From: Syngnathus acus
Taxonomy: Eukaryota; Chordata; Actinopteri; Syngnathiformes; Syngnathidae
NCBI RefSeq assembly: GCF_901709675.1
Contig: NC_051087.1
Coordinates: 5,909,001-5,973,000, forward strand
DNA: 64,000 bases
Reading direction: 5' to 3'
Shown here: in pieces, positions 52,343 through 64,000 of the stretch
Numbering within the stretch: position 1 is the first letter of the stretch
Layout of the letters: the number at the start of each line of letters is the position of its first letter
Made by a program: the position numbers and the translations under genes
The notes under the pieces: model-generated
Told to the model about the DNA's origin: nothing
Database searches by the model: none
The model's input: only the letters and a program-made list of their open reading frames with translations

Positions 52343-53673
52343 TCCAATATTTAATTCCCATGTCAACATGTGCCATTGACAGAGCAGCGTGATATTAATC
52401 GCGAAAACAATCAAGTGCTCTTTAAATTTAAAGGTGAAAGATAAATGGTAAAGGTATTTGCCTCAGAGCTTGTTATTGTCACATCGGTGTAAAAAGGACA
52501 TTTGCAGCTGCTAGAAGTAAAAAGAAAAAAAAGAATAAAACCTTTAGCAATGACTCATGGAGACTGCGGGCATCTTATTGTAGATTTATTTTAGAATATT
52601 TAGCTAGCTTTGGCAGTTTTGGTAACTTAGTGGAGCTGTTATGCTATATTTCGGGGACATTATGATTAAACAATCATTCGTGACTATTAGGGACATTTAC
52701 ATACTGTAATGGGTGACATCACTGAGCGAAGTTAGTATGCATTAGCGTGTGCATGTGCGCGCGCGCGCGTGCGTGTGGGTGTGTCATTTGGACTGTGCTG
52801 AGACTTTGATGTGATCTGATCACTTGTGATTTGTGCTTTGGGGGGCCTCTGTGGCTTGTCGAAGAAAAAACACTATAGTGTCATCATGTTTCAAATCTCT
52901 TTCTTCTGCTCTGCTAATTGGTGAGAGCCACGGGCTGTACTACAAGACAGATGCAGCGCCGTCGTGCCCACTGGGACTATAGTGTGTGTGCATGCATGTG
53001 TGCGATTGCAGGTGGGCGATGGATTTGGCATTCCCTGCAGGCCGTTTGTGGGGATGTGTTTGCTGCGAAATTGACGACGACTTTTCCTGATATGAATATT
53101 TTGTCAGATGTGGAGGGCCTTTCGAAGGTTATTACCTGTCATATCCTCTTGCTGCCAACCATTTGTGATTTTCTTTTTTGTCTGTGTGCATACAACACGT
53201 TAGTACTAGCCAGTCTGTTGCTGTGGGGATTATATTACAGCTCAAGATGTTCCGTGCCGACCTCATCCAGTCTACAGCTCTTGACAGCATGCTCGAGGTG
53301 GAGGAGGTCAACTTCTCCACTTCCTTGGAACGACAATTCATTCTTTAAACCCCCCCCATTTGGAACATCCTGCAGCGGCAACCAGAAGCATTATTGTGCC
53401 CCTTCGGTTTTTCCAGCTCTGGTTCGCCAGGGCTGGGGTCACTGTCGGGTTTTACTCATACTGCTCAAGTGATTTTGGCTATTATTAAGAAAACCATGGA
53501 AAATGTACAGATATGGCCTCTTGAATTACACTCCTATGAGCATTTACCCCCCCAAAAATGTACCTGGAGTTATACCAGGCATTTGAAACTGAAGAAACAA
53601 GGGTGGGATTCAAAGTCAATCAACTAACTGAAGATGTCGATCAAGTGTATTTGAGGTGAACGAGCCTCTATAA
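52343..53673. other. Intergenic with an unassigned short open frame
   Basis: A purine/pyrimidine alternating stretch (gcgcgcgcgcg plus tg units) lies at about 52745-52785. A frame at 53248-53346 begins MFRADLIQSTALDSMLEVEE and ends with a stop; it follows a possible acceptor (ggattatattacag) and is locally GC-richer, but I recognise no gene. The longer 184-codon frame at 52918-53472 is in a different register and looks non-coding. Confidence 0.4.
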
Positions 53674-54006
53674 CATAGGTGTCAAACCTAAGGCCTGGGG
53701 GCCAGATACGGCCCACCTCATCATTTTATGTGGCCCCTGAAGACAAATTATGCATCAAGTTCATGTGTCAATACTAAAATGACATTGTCTTCACTTTTAT
53801 AAAATAGAGAAATTGTTAGAATTCTTTTTTATTACCATTCATCTTTCTAAAATATTGTTTTTCGTTTTTACTAGTCTCTGATTTCAAAACTAGTTTATTC
53901 ATCAGTTTGTTGTGTATATCATATACGACGTTGATAGTCATAACGGCCCTTTGAAGGAAACCATGACTACGATGCAGCCCGCAACAAAAATCAGTTAACA
54001 TCCCTT
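53674..54006 (-). mobile_element. Non-autonomous hAT-type element, family A copy 2
   Basis: Reverse orientation relative to copies 1 and 3: cataggtgtcaaacc, ggcctgggggccagatacggccc, and at the far end cagcccgcaacaaaaat. Flanking 8-mers ctctataa (53666-53673) and ctctaaaa (54007-54014) match at 7 of 8 positions. It shares inner sequence with copy 3 (for example gatttcaaaactagtttattcatcagt in inverse). Confidence 0.85.
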
Positions 54007-54014
54007 CTCTAAAA

Positions 54015-57000
54015 AAATAATATAGGGAGCACGGGAAAGGAAAATGCGAAAGATGATGAGGTAGCGAATGTAAGGGAGGGTAAATGTGAGTGGGCAGAAT
54101 GTAAAATGGAAGGTAAATGGAGGATTAAGCAAATGGGATGACATGAAATGAGGCTAAAATTCAGCACAATGTAAGATGAGAGTTGCTTGTTGGGCAAGGG
54201 CAAAGAAAACTTGAAAGTGCTCAAAGGGAAGAGATGTGTCAATGAAGATAAGAAAATGCAGACAAAGCTGATAACCCTCCGCTGTGTCTTGTGAGTGGCT
54301 CTTGTGAGAAAGTGGAGGTGCTGGGTCAGGTAGGTGCAGCATAATCCAAACAGAGGTGAAGATGGGTCAGCCACTTAAACATTCAAACATCCGATTTGTA
54401 GGGCTGATAGAATGGCGAGAATACAGCATAGTCAAAGGTGACAAGCCACATAAAAGATTCTCAGCAAAAGAAAAGTGTTTTGGACGCACGCGAGAACTGT
54501 TCATTCTGTGAAAAGTGCAGGACTGCTCATAGATCCTCCTGCCCGGCGATATTGTAATGCTGATTAAGAAACCTGCCATACCGTTCCAAGCGACTGACAG
54601 AAGCCCTCGAACTGGAAAATCTCTGGCATTATTATTTTCACAGGGATCCAAATTTCTGGCAGAGCCCGTGCTGATTAACATGTGCCAGTATATCAAAGCA
54701 ATCCCCAGATATACAAATATGCCCCTCTGGAACTGCAACTGAGTTTTTTTTTTTTTTTTTTTGCACGTTTTAAAACGCTTTGAGACAACGACATGACATG
54801 ATGTGATGTCTGCCTGTGATTTTACCTTTGTGAATGTCTGATTAACCCCCAGTGAGCTGTGATCAATGTAGGACTAAAAAGCAGGATGCTTTGACAGCAA
54901 TTCAGAAGGTTTCATGCATTATGTTGTCATATTTATGAAATGAAATACACTTATCAGCGAAAGACAGAATCTGGCTGTCTGTGCTTTGGTCAAAGACACT
55001 AAATCACCTGCGCACCAACTTAAACCTGGTTTCAACTGGTCTAATTTATTTTATGTCAGCAAATTGTCACGTAAAATGTTAAATTTCCAAAATTCTGGAA
55101 GGTAAGTTGAGAATGCGTTCACTACACCGGTTGACATCACAGGCGACCTTTAAAAGCTGAAGAGTGTGACTCTAATATAACCACCTTCCTCGTCCGTCCT
55201 CCGCGCATTACCCCTCCTTTTTATGAAAGAAGCAATTATTCCTCATCTTATCTACAACCCCCCATTCTCATTTGCTCCTTTCCTCTTTTCCTCCATCGCT
55301 AAATTTCAAACCTCAATTGGCAAACGCAAAAAGTACAGTATGTCTGATTTTCTTAAAAGCTGGTGGTGATTGGGCGCCGGGTCATTACGGTTAATGCCGT
55401 TTAGAGTTCCCGGTTTTATTGGACTGCATTATAAAGCGTTTGATCTATACGTACACTTCTAAGCATCCCCTCTTCTTTATTCCATAGCAAAGATCTGTGA
55501 CAGGCGTAGAAATGAGACGGAAGACGCTAAGAGACTTTTCAATCTCTTCTGAAAAAGAAATTGGAGCGGGGAGGCGGGGTGCTCGGAGAATGGGGCCAAA
55601 TCTCATACATTTTCTGGAGTTTTCATAAGTTTATTTCATGGCAGAATGGCGCTTTTTAATATTTCATCTCCCCAATTGAGGGATCGCGGTTGAGGACTGT
55701 ATTAGAATTTTCACACAAGCTTTGAGCTGGCAAAATCCTACCATTCAATTGAATTCCGTTTTTTTTTTGGGCAGGTTTTGAACTGTTATGTTTTGGTGCT
55801 GAGAAACTTTAAGATTTCACTTCATTTTTGTCACAGAAACTTGGGACTTGAAGGTCAAAACTTGGGTCACAGATGATTTATTGCCATCTCTGTTTTGAAG
55901 TGACAACAGAAAAACCTGAAGGAAATTGATTTTTGCTATTATCACAGTCCATTGTGTAAATGAATATGGCATAAAAAAAATAAAAATAAAGGTTTTGCAC
56001 GTTGACCTCGCGGCGAGCAAGAAATCCGTTCAATAAAGTGAAAAAACTCTTGAAAGTTTGGTCAAGAGGAGGCAAACAAGAAAATAAGTTTCAAATGTGT
56101 TAACCTGTCAGGTGCTAATTAAGGTGTGATATGTACCTCTATTTAAAACTCAGTTCGAGACTTCACAATAACATCTCCTCCACACTCTGGTTTACTCTGC
56201 TTTCACTTCAGGATCAATTTAGTTCATTTCACGACGTGCTTAAAGGGTGCAATTGACTTATTTATTTTTTTAAAGGTGTGGGTAGATGTTTTGCTGGAAG
56301 TCTTGCTAAACAACACTTTTGATTAACTTCTATATTGGACTATGATGTTAAGGTAGTCACAAGAACAATGACAATTATGGATGAGTGTTAGGGGTGAAAG
56401 TTAATGAGGTGGTTTGGGATTATAGTTCGGGTTAGACTGTGCGTTTTGTCTGGGTGTATTTCCGTTATTGTTCCTGCACAGGCCCTGTGCGTTTAAAATG
56501 AGCGGAATTGGATGAAAACTAATTTCATTTCTAAAAACCCCCACTTAATAGAGATTTCATTGTCTCATCCTCTGTGAGTATAATTTATGTGAATATCGGC
56601 TCTTTTTGCTTAGGAGTATGTATGAAAATTAAGCTCCTTAGTGGATAACCGTTACTGTTTGAATAATGATGACTTGTAATACATTATGGGTTAGCTCACG
56701 TACTTCTGCGGGCTGTGCAGAGGAATTTCAACAATCATTTCTATCTTTATTTCATCCTGGTTGCTTTGGGGGACTCATTTGCTTTTTATGGGTGTTCAGG
56801 CAGACACATCAATATTATAACCAAATTCCAAATACCATAGTTGCTTGCAAATTACTCATCAGAATAGTCGGGGTAGCGCTGTAGCACAACTTTTGTTTAC
56901 ATGTTGGTGGTGCCATTTGTACCTTTTTTTTATTATTATTTGGCAAGCGCAGTTTCATAAATCCTTCAAGAGCTAGACCTTATAAATGTTTAAGTGTTTT

Positions 57001-57360
57001 TTTTCTAGGGTGGTGCTAACCATATTGATTCAATGCCGAAGTAACCTTTTCAGTTGTTAGGGCTTGTTGCTTCCTATAAGGCCAAGAAGAAGAAACAAAA
57101 CAAAAACAATTGTCAGTCAGAGTATTTTTGCCATGATCTCGTTTTATTTCCACTTTTTTGAATATTTTTTAGGTAAATTAATCAAATTTGAATAGCAATC
57201 TTTAAAGTCAATGCCATATTTGTCAATGACGTATTAGTTAAATATGTGTTAGTGAGGCATTTCTCTATTTAGCTATGATAAAATGGCTTAGATGACAAAA
57301 TCCACATTAATGTTGACATAGGCCACCTTTAATCATTCAATGTATCCGTAGCTGTCGGCG
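54015..57360. other. Intergenic, no gene recognised
   Basis: Poly-T at 54745-54762. The segment 54530-54740 is of higher complexity and could be conserved non-coding, which cannot be judged without alignment. No coding exon recognised. Confidence 0.45.
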
Positions 57361-57595
57361 AGGGACGTGCGGTGCGGTTAGGGGAGGCACAATCATGAAG
57401 AGAAAAAAACGAAACAATGCACTTTCAATGTAATGCTCTGGTCTGTGCTTTATATTGATTTTCTTCCATCCACCCAGTTAGTGCTTATCCCATTCAGGGT
57501 TAAAGGGAGCTGGAGCCTACTAGTCGACTCTACTCCGAACTGCTTGTCAGCCAAATGGTTGAGCCGCTATTCACTCTCATAATCACATTGTCAAT
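57361..57595 (+). mobile_element. Decayed dispersed-repeat fragments
   Basis: Two pieces: gggacgtgcggtg...ggggaggcac (57361-57400), and a degraded copy of the fish repeat with the order ttccatccaccc, gcttatcccat-cagggt, gggagctggagcctac, gtcagccaaatgg, attcactctcataatcaca (57463-57595). Confidence 0.45.
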
Positions 57596-60500
57596 AAATA
57601 GACACTAAGTCGAAACATTGATCATTTGTCTGGGTCAAACACTGAGTCGCAATACATTTTGAGAAACATACTGGGAGGACTGAAATGCCCTTTAATATTT
57701 TGGAGAAATGAACATGTATGAGAGTGCAATCAAATGAATGCATTGCGCTGGGAGACCTTTGATGATGACAGCGGGGCGAAGTTGCCACAGGCCACAATTT
57801 TCACTGTGAAAATGGAGTGTCACAGAGTTGTGGATAGATGCCCACTTTGACTGATGTGCGGCACAATTATGAAGGACAGATCATCTTCTAATGGTGACTA
57901 GTTGCTAAAGCGACCAAAACATTGCTGGATTGTGTCCCAGTCGCTAAGAAGCTATTAGTATGCAATGCAGACTCCTTCTGCAGCAGGCTGAAGCGCTGTA
58001 CAATCAATAAAGTGGCAAAGCTTTGATTCAACCTTTATTTCTCTCAACAACTTTGATTTAATGCATGTTATATGTGAATGCTGTAGATGTATTTATTGGA
58101 GCCTTTTTTTTTGTTTTGTTTTGTTTGGGTGTTTGTTCTCACATCGATATCAATTTCATTGCAATTATGCATTGATTTTGATATTAAGGATGAAAAGTTT
58201 CTCCACACTTGCTTCACAATTACATTTACAACTGATATTTCTATTGTAATTTTGTCCCACTTTGACAGCCAAAGACATTCCCACAATGCTTGTTTTTTTC
58301 ATGTTCCTTTCTGGAACAGCTTTGTTTGATTGTTGCGTTCTTGGCAAAGATGCACTTACATTTGAATCGCACGCTAATGTTCTATCTCCCTTGTGTCTGT
58401 GTTGCATGTGTGTGTTTATGCTTTGGTGTGTGTGTGAAAAGGGAGCGAGCACAGAATTTCGGAGAAAGTCAAAGAATAACAGCGCGGGATTTCTGAGAAA
58501 GTCAAAGAATAACAACAATATGAATGAGCCAAGTCACATAGAAAATCAAATATATGATTTCAGAATATTATGCAGAGCTGACGTCTTTACATAATCAATG
58601 CTTCTCGGAATAAATTGGACTCAGCAAATCATCAATTTTCTTGGACAGGACGGCGGTGCATAATTTTATGTTGCTTGACAAGAGAATGATCATTAGTTCA
58701 ATACATGCACGCAGACTTGATGGCAAAAAAGGACTAACCACATGAAGGATTTGCAGAAAGTGTAAAATAGTTTCAAATTAATTTAACAGTCAGGGTTATT
58801 TCAGAACTATGAGGTTTCTAGGCAACCTGGGCAGCGTATGTCTTATTCACTGATGAAAAGTGTGAACTCTCATTTTATTCAACACATTCAGCTCTTTGCA
58901 ACCCAAAGAAAAATCAATGTTTTTTTTTTAATTAAAAATACTTTGTAGAAAATGACACCAGCACAACGATTATTGTGTTTATTATATTTACTTTATGCCT
59001 TTCTACATGTGGCAAAATAAGGATATGTTACATTTTAAAAACACACTGTTGGAATTTAAAAAAAAAAAAGACTTTCATATACAATTGTGTAATTTATGGG
59101 GTGTTTTTTCTCATGCATTTTCTTTAGAACAATTTCCCTGGATGACTTATTAAATATGTTCCAAGTGGATCAACAAAACAAATTAACAGTTGCAGCTCAA
59201 CCAAAGTCAAAGCACAAATCCGCGAATGAAAACGTGCAGGTTGTACAGTAGATGAGAAATAACACTAATTAGGAGTGTGCTTGTTAATTGATCTGGCGGC
59301 AAGAGCAAAAATAACACAGCACATACTATACAGGCGATGGAGCAATGATAAAGTGGGATTGAAATGAAGTGGGATTTAAAACAGCATATATAGAGAATCT
59401 GGGGGTGGAGATGAACATGCAGAGAAAACATCAGGAGCAGGCAGATTTAAATTGGACGCCTCGGATGACATTTGCTAGCAAACTCGTTTTGAAGCTCAGT
59501 AGGAAAGGTGCTAATAAGTGATGAGGGCTGACTTTGGATCGGCTGATGTATTGTGCCTGTCTACCAAGCTTGACCTTGTTGTCCTCAACCCATTCTGGGC
59601 TCCATTATTGCATCTATTTTCCAAGTTGTAATCAGTAGCAGGGCAGCACGTCACCAAAGGGGTTTTGTGGTCCAAGTAGAAATGAAGAAATGTAACTCAA
59701 TTTAGCTCAAATTAGTTCAAATTGAAGAAATCCACTGCATGTATATTATAAGCCTACGCATATTTTTTTAATTAGCATTATTATGAGATTTATTATTTAT
59801 TGTTGACTTTGTTCAGACTGAGCCAATTAAATTGAGCATCATAAAAATGTTAGTAGAAATGAGGAACAAAAATATAATTTTGTGCATTACTGAACAACTG
59901 ACACATCGAGTCATTAACTTATTTTGTCTACAATTGAAAAACATCTTTTAAAAAAATGATGTGAATACCTTGACATGCGTCACTAACCTGCTGTTTACGG
60001 CAAATGTGTATTTCATATGGAAACAATTCAGAAATGTGTGTTTCTTCAAAACAAACATGTTTCAAAGGCTGTGAATTGACTGAGTGTTTGCAAGTAATGA
60101 TAAAACATTTGAAAACAAATGTTGCTCTCTTTAGATCCATCAATCATATTCCCAGAAGGCATTGCTCCCCGTGGGGCGTTCGGGGCTCCACTGTAGTGTC
60201 TGTAATGTGTGTTCAAGTGTACATAGCAGCTGCTCTTGGATGAAATATTGAACGCTTGGATGAAAACTTCCCCCGACAAAGCCCAAACTCATCCTTTTTT
60301 TCTTTATTATATTGACATTCTTTTCTATAATATTTCCCATCCACTATGTACTGTATCCAGATCTCTAGCCGGTTAATAAAATTGCACTGCACTTTATTAT
60401 AAGCCAGAGTGGGCTGACAAGTCTTTGGCACAGCACTATTCCTCACTTTGTTCTGTGCAATCAAAATATTTTAAAGCTCAAGTGCAAGACCTTTCCCTCT

Positions 60501-60608
60501 CAAGTGAATGTAATCATTTCTAGAGAAATCTCAGAATGTGAGGAGGACAATCCAGCACTGACTGGCTATTATTTAGTATTGAAACATACGTAAAATGAAA
60601 CATTCATG
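57596..60608. other. Intergenic, nothing recognised
   Basis: AT-rich. Small open frames at 58061-58594 and 59928-60464 lack homology that I can recognise. A short direct repeat tctgagaaagtcaaagaataac / tcggagaaagtcaaagaataac lies at 58459-58513. Confidence 0.5.
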
Positions 60609-60616
60609 TTCTACAA

Positions 60617-60902
60617 CAGAGGTGTCGAACTCATTTTTGTCACGGGCCGCTCATAGTTTCCCTTGTAGGGCCATTATGACGTTATCAACGTCTTCTATAC
60701 ACATACAAACTGATGAATAACTAGTTTTGAAATCAGAGACTCGTAAAAACCTTTCAAATAGTTTAAAAATATGAATGGTAAAAAAAATTGCTAGCAATAT
60801 CTCTAGTCTTCAAAAGTGAAGACAATTTGTTTGTCTTCGCGTACCACATAAAATGATGTGATGGGCCGTATCTGGCCCCCGGGCCTTGAGTTTGACACCA
60901 TG
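60617..60902 (+). mobile_element. Non-autonomous hAT-type element, family A copy 3
   Basis: Starts cagaggtgtcgaactc, then tttttgtcacgggccgc, and ends ggccttgagtttgacaccatg. Flanking 8-mers ttctacaa (60609-60616) and atctagaa (60903-60910) agree at 6 of 8 positions and resemble the nTCTAGAn preference of hAT elements. It has the same orientation as copy 1. Confidence 0.85.
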
Positions 60903-60910
60903 ATCTAGAA

Positions 60911-63900
60911 TATTTTTTTAATCCATCTAAATGAGCAGTGTTTTTTTTTTTTTTTTTGTAGTATGAAATTATTACAATTTTGGATGATAGGCTTTCAAGG
61001 AAATTTCAGCAATTTGTAATACAGAATAAAATACAGAAGGTATCTTCGTCCTATATAGCAGTCCTAGCTTATTATGTTTCTTATTATGATTTTGTACAGG
61101 CTGGCTATGTATGATAATGTCAGCACAGTTTAAGTAAATGGAAATTGAAATTTCCCCAGGAAATATATATATGAATGCTAAGAAGACCATTGTCAAGCAG
61201 AACTTGTTTTTTTGCATAATTTCATCTTATTTTGGCATGCAGAAAAAAAGTCCAATAATGTAACGAATAAGTGTCGGAAAAAGTAATCATCCACCTGGCC
61301 GGAGCTGCACGACTGACTTGTTCCTTGTTTGATTGAGTTCTGCACTGCAGATTGGAATCTTAATGACAGCATACAGCAGGAACAATTTATATTACCTTGA
61401 CCAACCGTGTCAAAAATATTTTCCTATTTTTCTCTTTGATTCTGAAATAACTGCAATGATTTAGTGTTTTAATGATCAGAGCAGATTTGCTGATGATCTC
61501 AATTAATCAAAAGAGGGACATACATTTCCTAAATGAGTTTTTAATTTTTGCTGTACAATGACTTTGTTGAAATACAGTAAACTGATTAAATAGTCACACC
61601 ATACATTTAGGTTATTGCTCAAAGTGAAGATCAGTGCAAAAATGCTAATATTGTAGTAGTACTGCAATAAACTCCAAATACGATGTTGACATTCTTAGTG
61701 TTGTGCATTGCACCAAATAGCACCTGCACCGATTTTTTTTGGATCCCCTTCTTTTACCTTTATTTATACGGCAAATAATAATTCAAGGTTACTTTTAAAA
61801 AGATGAGATCTGTCTGCATTGGTCTGTGATAATAGTATTGACTCAAAGGGCCAAAGGGTTTTATTAATTTTTTTACATTATATTTCAAAAATATTTCCAC
61901 CAAAATAAAGACTTGTTTATACTGCCAAGGGGACCACAGAGGTTACCTTGAATATTCAGATCACAATAAATCACTTTGTAGAACTTGCTTGATGGTAATA
62001 TTTAGATTATAAAGTTGCCATTTGAAGTGTTGCTTAAGAGAGAGAATTTCCTAACTTATGAACAGGCATTTATTGGCCACCACTTTCTCATGTACACTTG
62101 GCCGAAATTGAAGCTCACTAAGTCAAACCACCAAGTCCAAATTGTCTGCATGCTCTTTCATGGAGCTACAAGCGGAAATCCCTGAGGCACTCCAAATGTA
62201 ATAACAACTGTAAAAGAGCATAAAAGTGATGGACCTGCTCACACTTGGTAGCTGCATCATTTCAAAAATGTTTATGTACAAAGGCCACCAATTGCCGGAT
62301 TTTTGAGCAGGCGGCTGTGCTCTTTCATATTCGTTCGACATTTTGTTAATATAATAGCCTTCAGTTACAAAATGAATTTCCAGATCCATTTGGAGAATTC
62401 GCACAGCAAAAATAAGTCCTATTTGGTGATCTATAGAAAAACAGCTTTAGCCTTATTTTGCTGAAATGAAAAGAAAGACTCTTTCTGCACACTGACAATG
62501 GTGGTCCATTTAAGCGGGTAGCAGACAGCAATCACCTCGAGATGGAGTCTACCGATATGGACTGATAAGATAAAAAGACAATATAAAGGAGATATAAGTC
62601 TTTAACAGAAAGCAAAATTATCACAATGAAGATTTTTATTTGCCACCTGGCTGAGTCAGCCGCTGCCTTGGCAACCTTTTGTGTTGAGAGAGCAAAAGTA
62701 TTTAATGAGGGTAAAGGTCGCTTTGCAATGTCGCTCTCAAATTAGTAAAATATTATTGACAACAATGACATTCTATTTATTGCATCCAGGAATGTTTTTG
62801 TTTTGTATCCATCGCATTAAATCAGCAAGGACTCTATGAAATTTAGAAGTTAGTGCCAACTCAAGCCTGAAGTTCTACTTTGATCATCTAGTATTATTTA
62901 AATAAACTAATCTGCTCCATGACATCAGACCATCCTCTACTTTTTATACTAACACTATGCCACACTTACTTGGTCAGCCTTTTGATGACTGTATAATTCT
63001 TTATTTAAAATCCATTAATAACATGATATGAGTGACACAAATTTGAAAACACAACATTATTCTAAGGGATTAATTTCTGCTGCAGACAGTTTGCCCCCTC
63101 TGCGGATGTCAGGTGATCGACAGTCAGCACAGTAGAAGGGTGAAATGCTATGAATAAATTCAGCTGCCAATTAGACAACAATGACACAGCAGCTCTATGA
63201 AATCTAATTAACTTCACTGTTTACTGAGATGGATTACCAAACGAAAGCAATTTTCGGGTCTATGATAGTATGAATTTAATTACTTTTGCCTTCTTTCAAA
63301 ACAAAACAAGCGCCGATGTCTTGACTGCATGGATCGTTTTTACAGGCTTGAGAAAGTGTGGGGGGGGGGGGGATAAGCTAGCCATGGATGAGATAAAGCT
63401 GGCCATTAAATAGAAAGTGTGGATCGATGGTTTTGATGTTGTAAGGTAAAGACAACTGCATTCTATTGAATTGAATCAACAATCAGAATTGATTGTTTGT
63501 TAATTGTGTCCTGAAGCAATTAATTGATTGTTAATTTTCCCCCAAATTTAATCACAAACATTTAATTAAATGCCCATCTCTTCTTTTAGTATTACGTCTT
63601 CACTAAAAAAAAAAGCAAAGAACTAAAAGTCTTTATGGTATGAATGTTTTAATTTTCCTCTTCGAGGTAGTCGACAAGCTAATGTTAAGTTTTTAATGTT
63701 GACCTGATTAGCGCTTAATATTTTGTATATTTCTTTTTTTACTTTCGGCGCTTTTCCAAGCTATCAGCAATTTCCAGATGCAATAATGAAACCAACCATC
63801 TGTTGCTCCAATTAATATGCTCAGCTTTAACAAGAGAAAGTCAAGAACAAAGTGCTTTTAGATTTATACTTGCCAATGTTTTCTGCATCCAATTATTTTT

Positions 63901-64000
63901 CTTTTAGGTGCAATGACAGGAAGTGTTTAGATTAAAAAGAAGAGTATTAAATGTAATCACAGCTTTATATTTACAGTATATTGTAAATATAAAGAACGTG
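60911..64000. other. Intergenic, no gene recognised
   Basis: AT-rich. Poly-T near 60944-60958 and a run of about 14 G at 63359-63372. The stretch 62620-62760 is free of simple repeats and might be conserved non-coding. The window ends inside this region. Confidence 0.5.

Noticed and set aside
52918-53472. 184-codon open frame in the downstream desert
   Set aside because: Composition and residues look random and Cys-rich, no domain is visible, and it has no splice or promoter context.
58459-58513. Direct repeat gagaaagtcaaagaataac as a transposon target duplication
   Set aside because: The copies are only about 36 bp apart and nothing element-like lies between; simple local duplication is enough.

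Overview
This is a vertebrate nuclear window, almost certainly from a teleost fish. The genes are split into many short exons with GT-AG introns. The flanks are AT-rich and full of microsatellites and small non-autonomous DNA transposons of kinds common in fish. The five multi-exon genes were assembled by hand from splice sites, and in each the exon phases add up to one open frame that ends at the expected C-terminus. I cannot name the species.

Layout. 1-15.3 kb: no gene recognised; simple repeats and transposon pieces. 15.4-20.9 kb: gtf2e2 (TFIIE beta, + strand), with smim18 (small membrane protein) inside its first coding-region intron on the opposite strand. 21.3-22.65 kb: dctn6 (dynactin p27, - strand), tail-to-tail with gtf2e2 and head-to-head with hgsnat. 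23.2-29.1 kb: hgsnat (lysosomal heparan-alpha-glucosaminide N-acetyltransferase, + strand, 18 coding exons). 30.0-33.9 kb: rbpj (CSL, the Notch-pathway DNA-binding factor, + strand) with a CpG-rich promoter. 34.5-41.7 kb: stim2 (ER calcium sensor, + strand, 12 coding exons), with a last exon far longer than in human STIM2. 41.7-64 kb: no gene recognised; transposon copies, simple repeats and a few open frames I cannot assign.

The six genes do not form one pathway. They fall into two synteny blocks: gtf2e2, smim18, dctn6 and hgsnat correspond to human 8p, whereas rbpj and stim2 are close neighbours on human 4p15.2. The junction lies between hgsnat and rbpj. The main points of interest are the stim2 last exon, which carries a degenerate array of basic-Ser/Thr motifs related to one motif in human STIM2; the rbpj promoter, with two CSL-type sites and two TCTCGCGA elements; the nested antisense smim18 gene with its CCAAT-rich promoter; a three-copy hAT family with target-site duplications; and a block-structured GGAT/GGAC satellite. 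I found no prokaryotic system, CRISPR array or clearly novel gene system.
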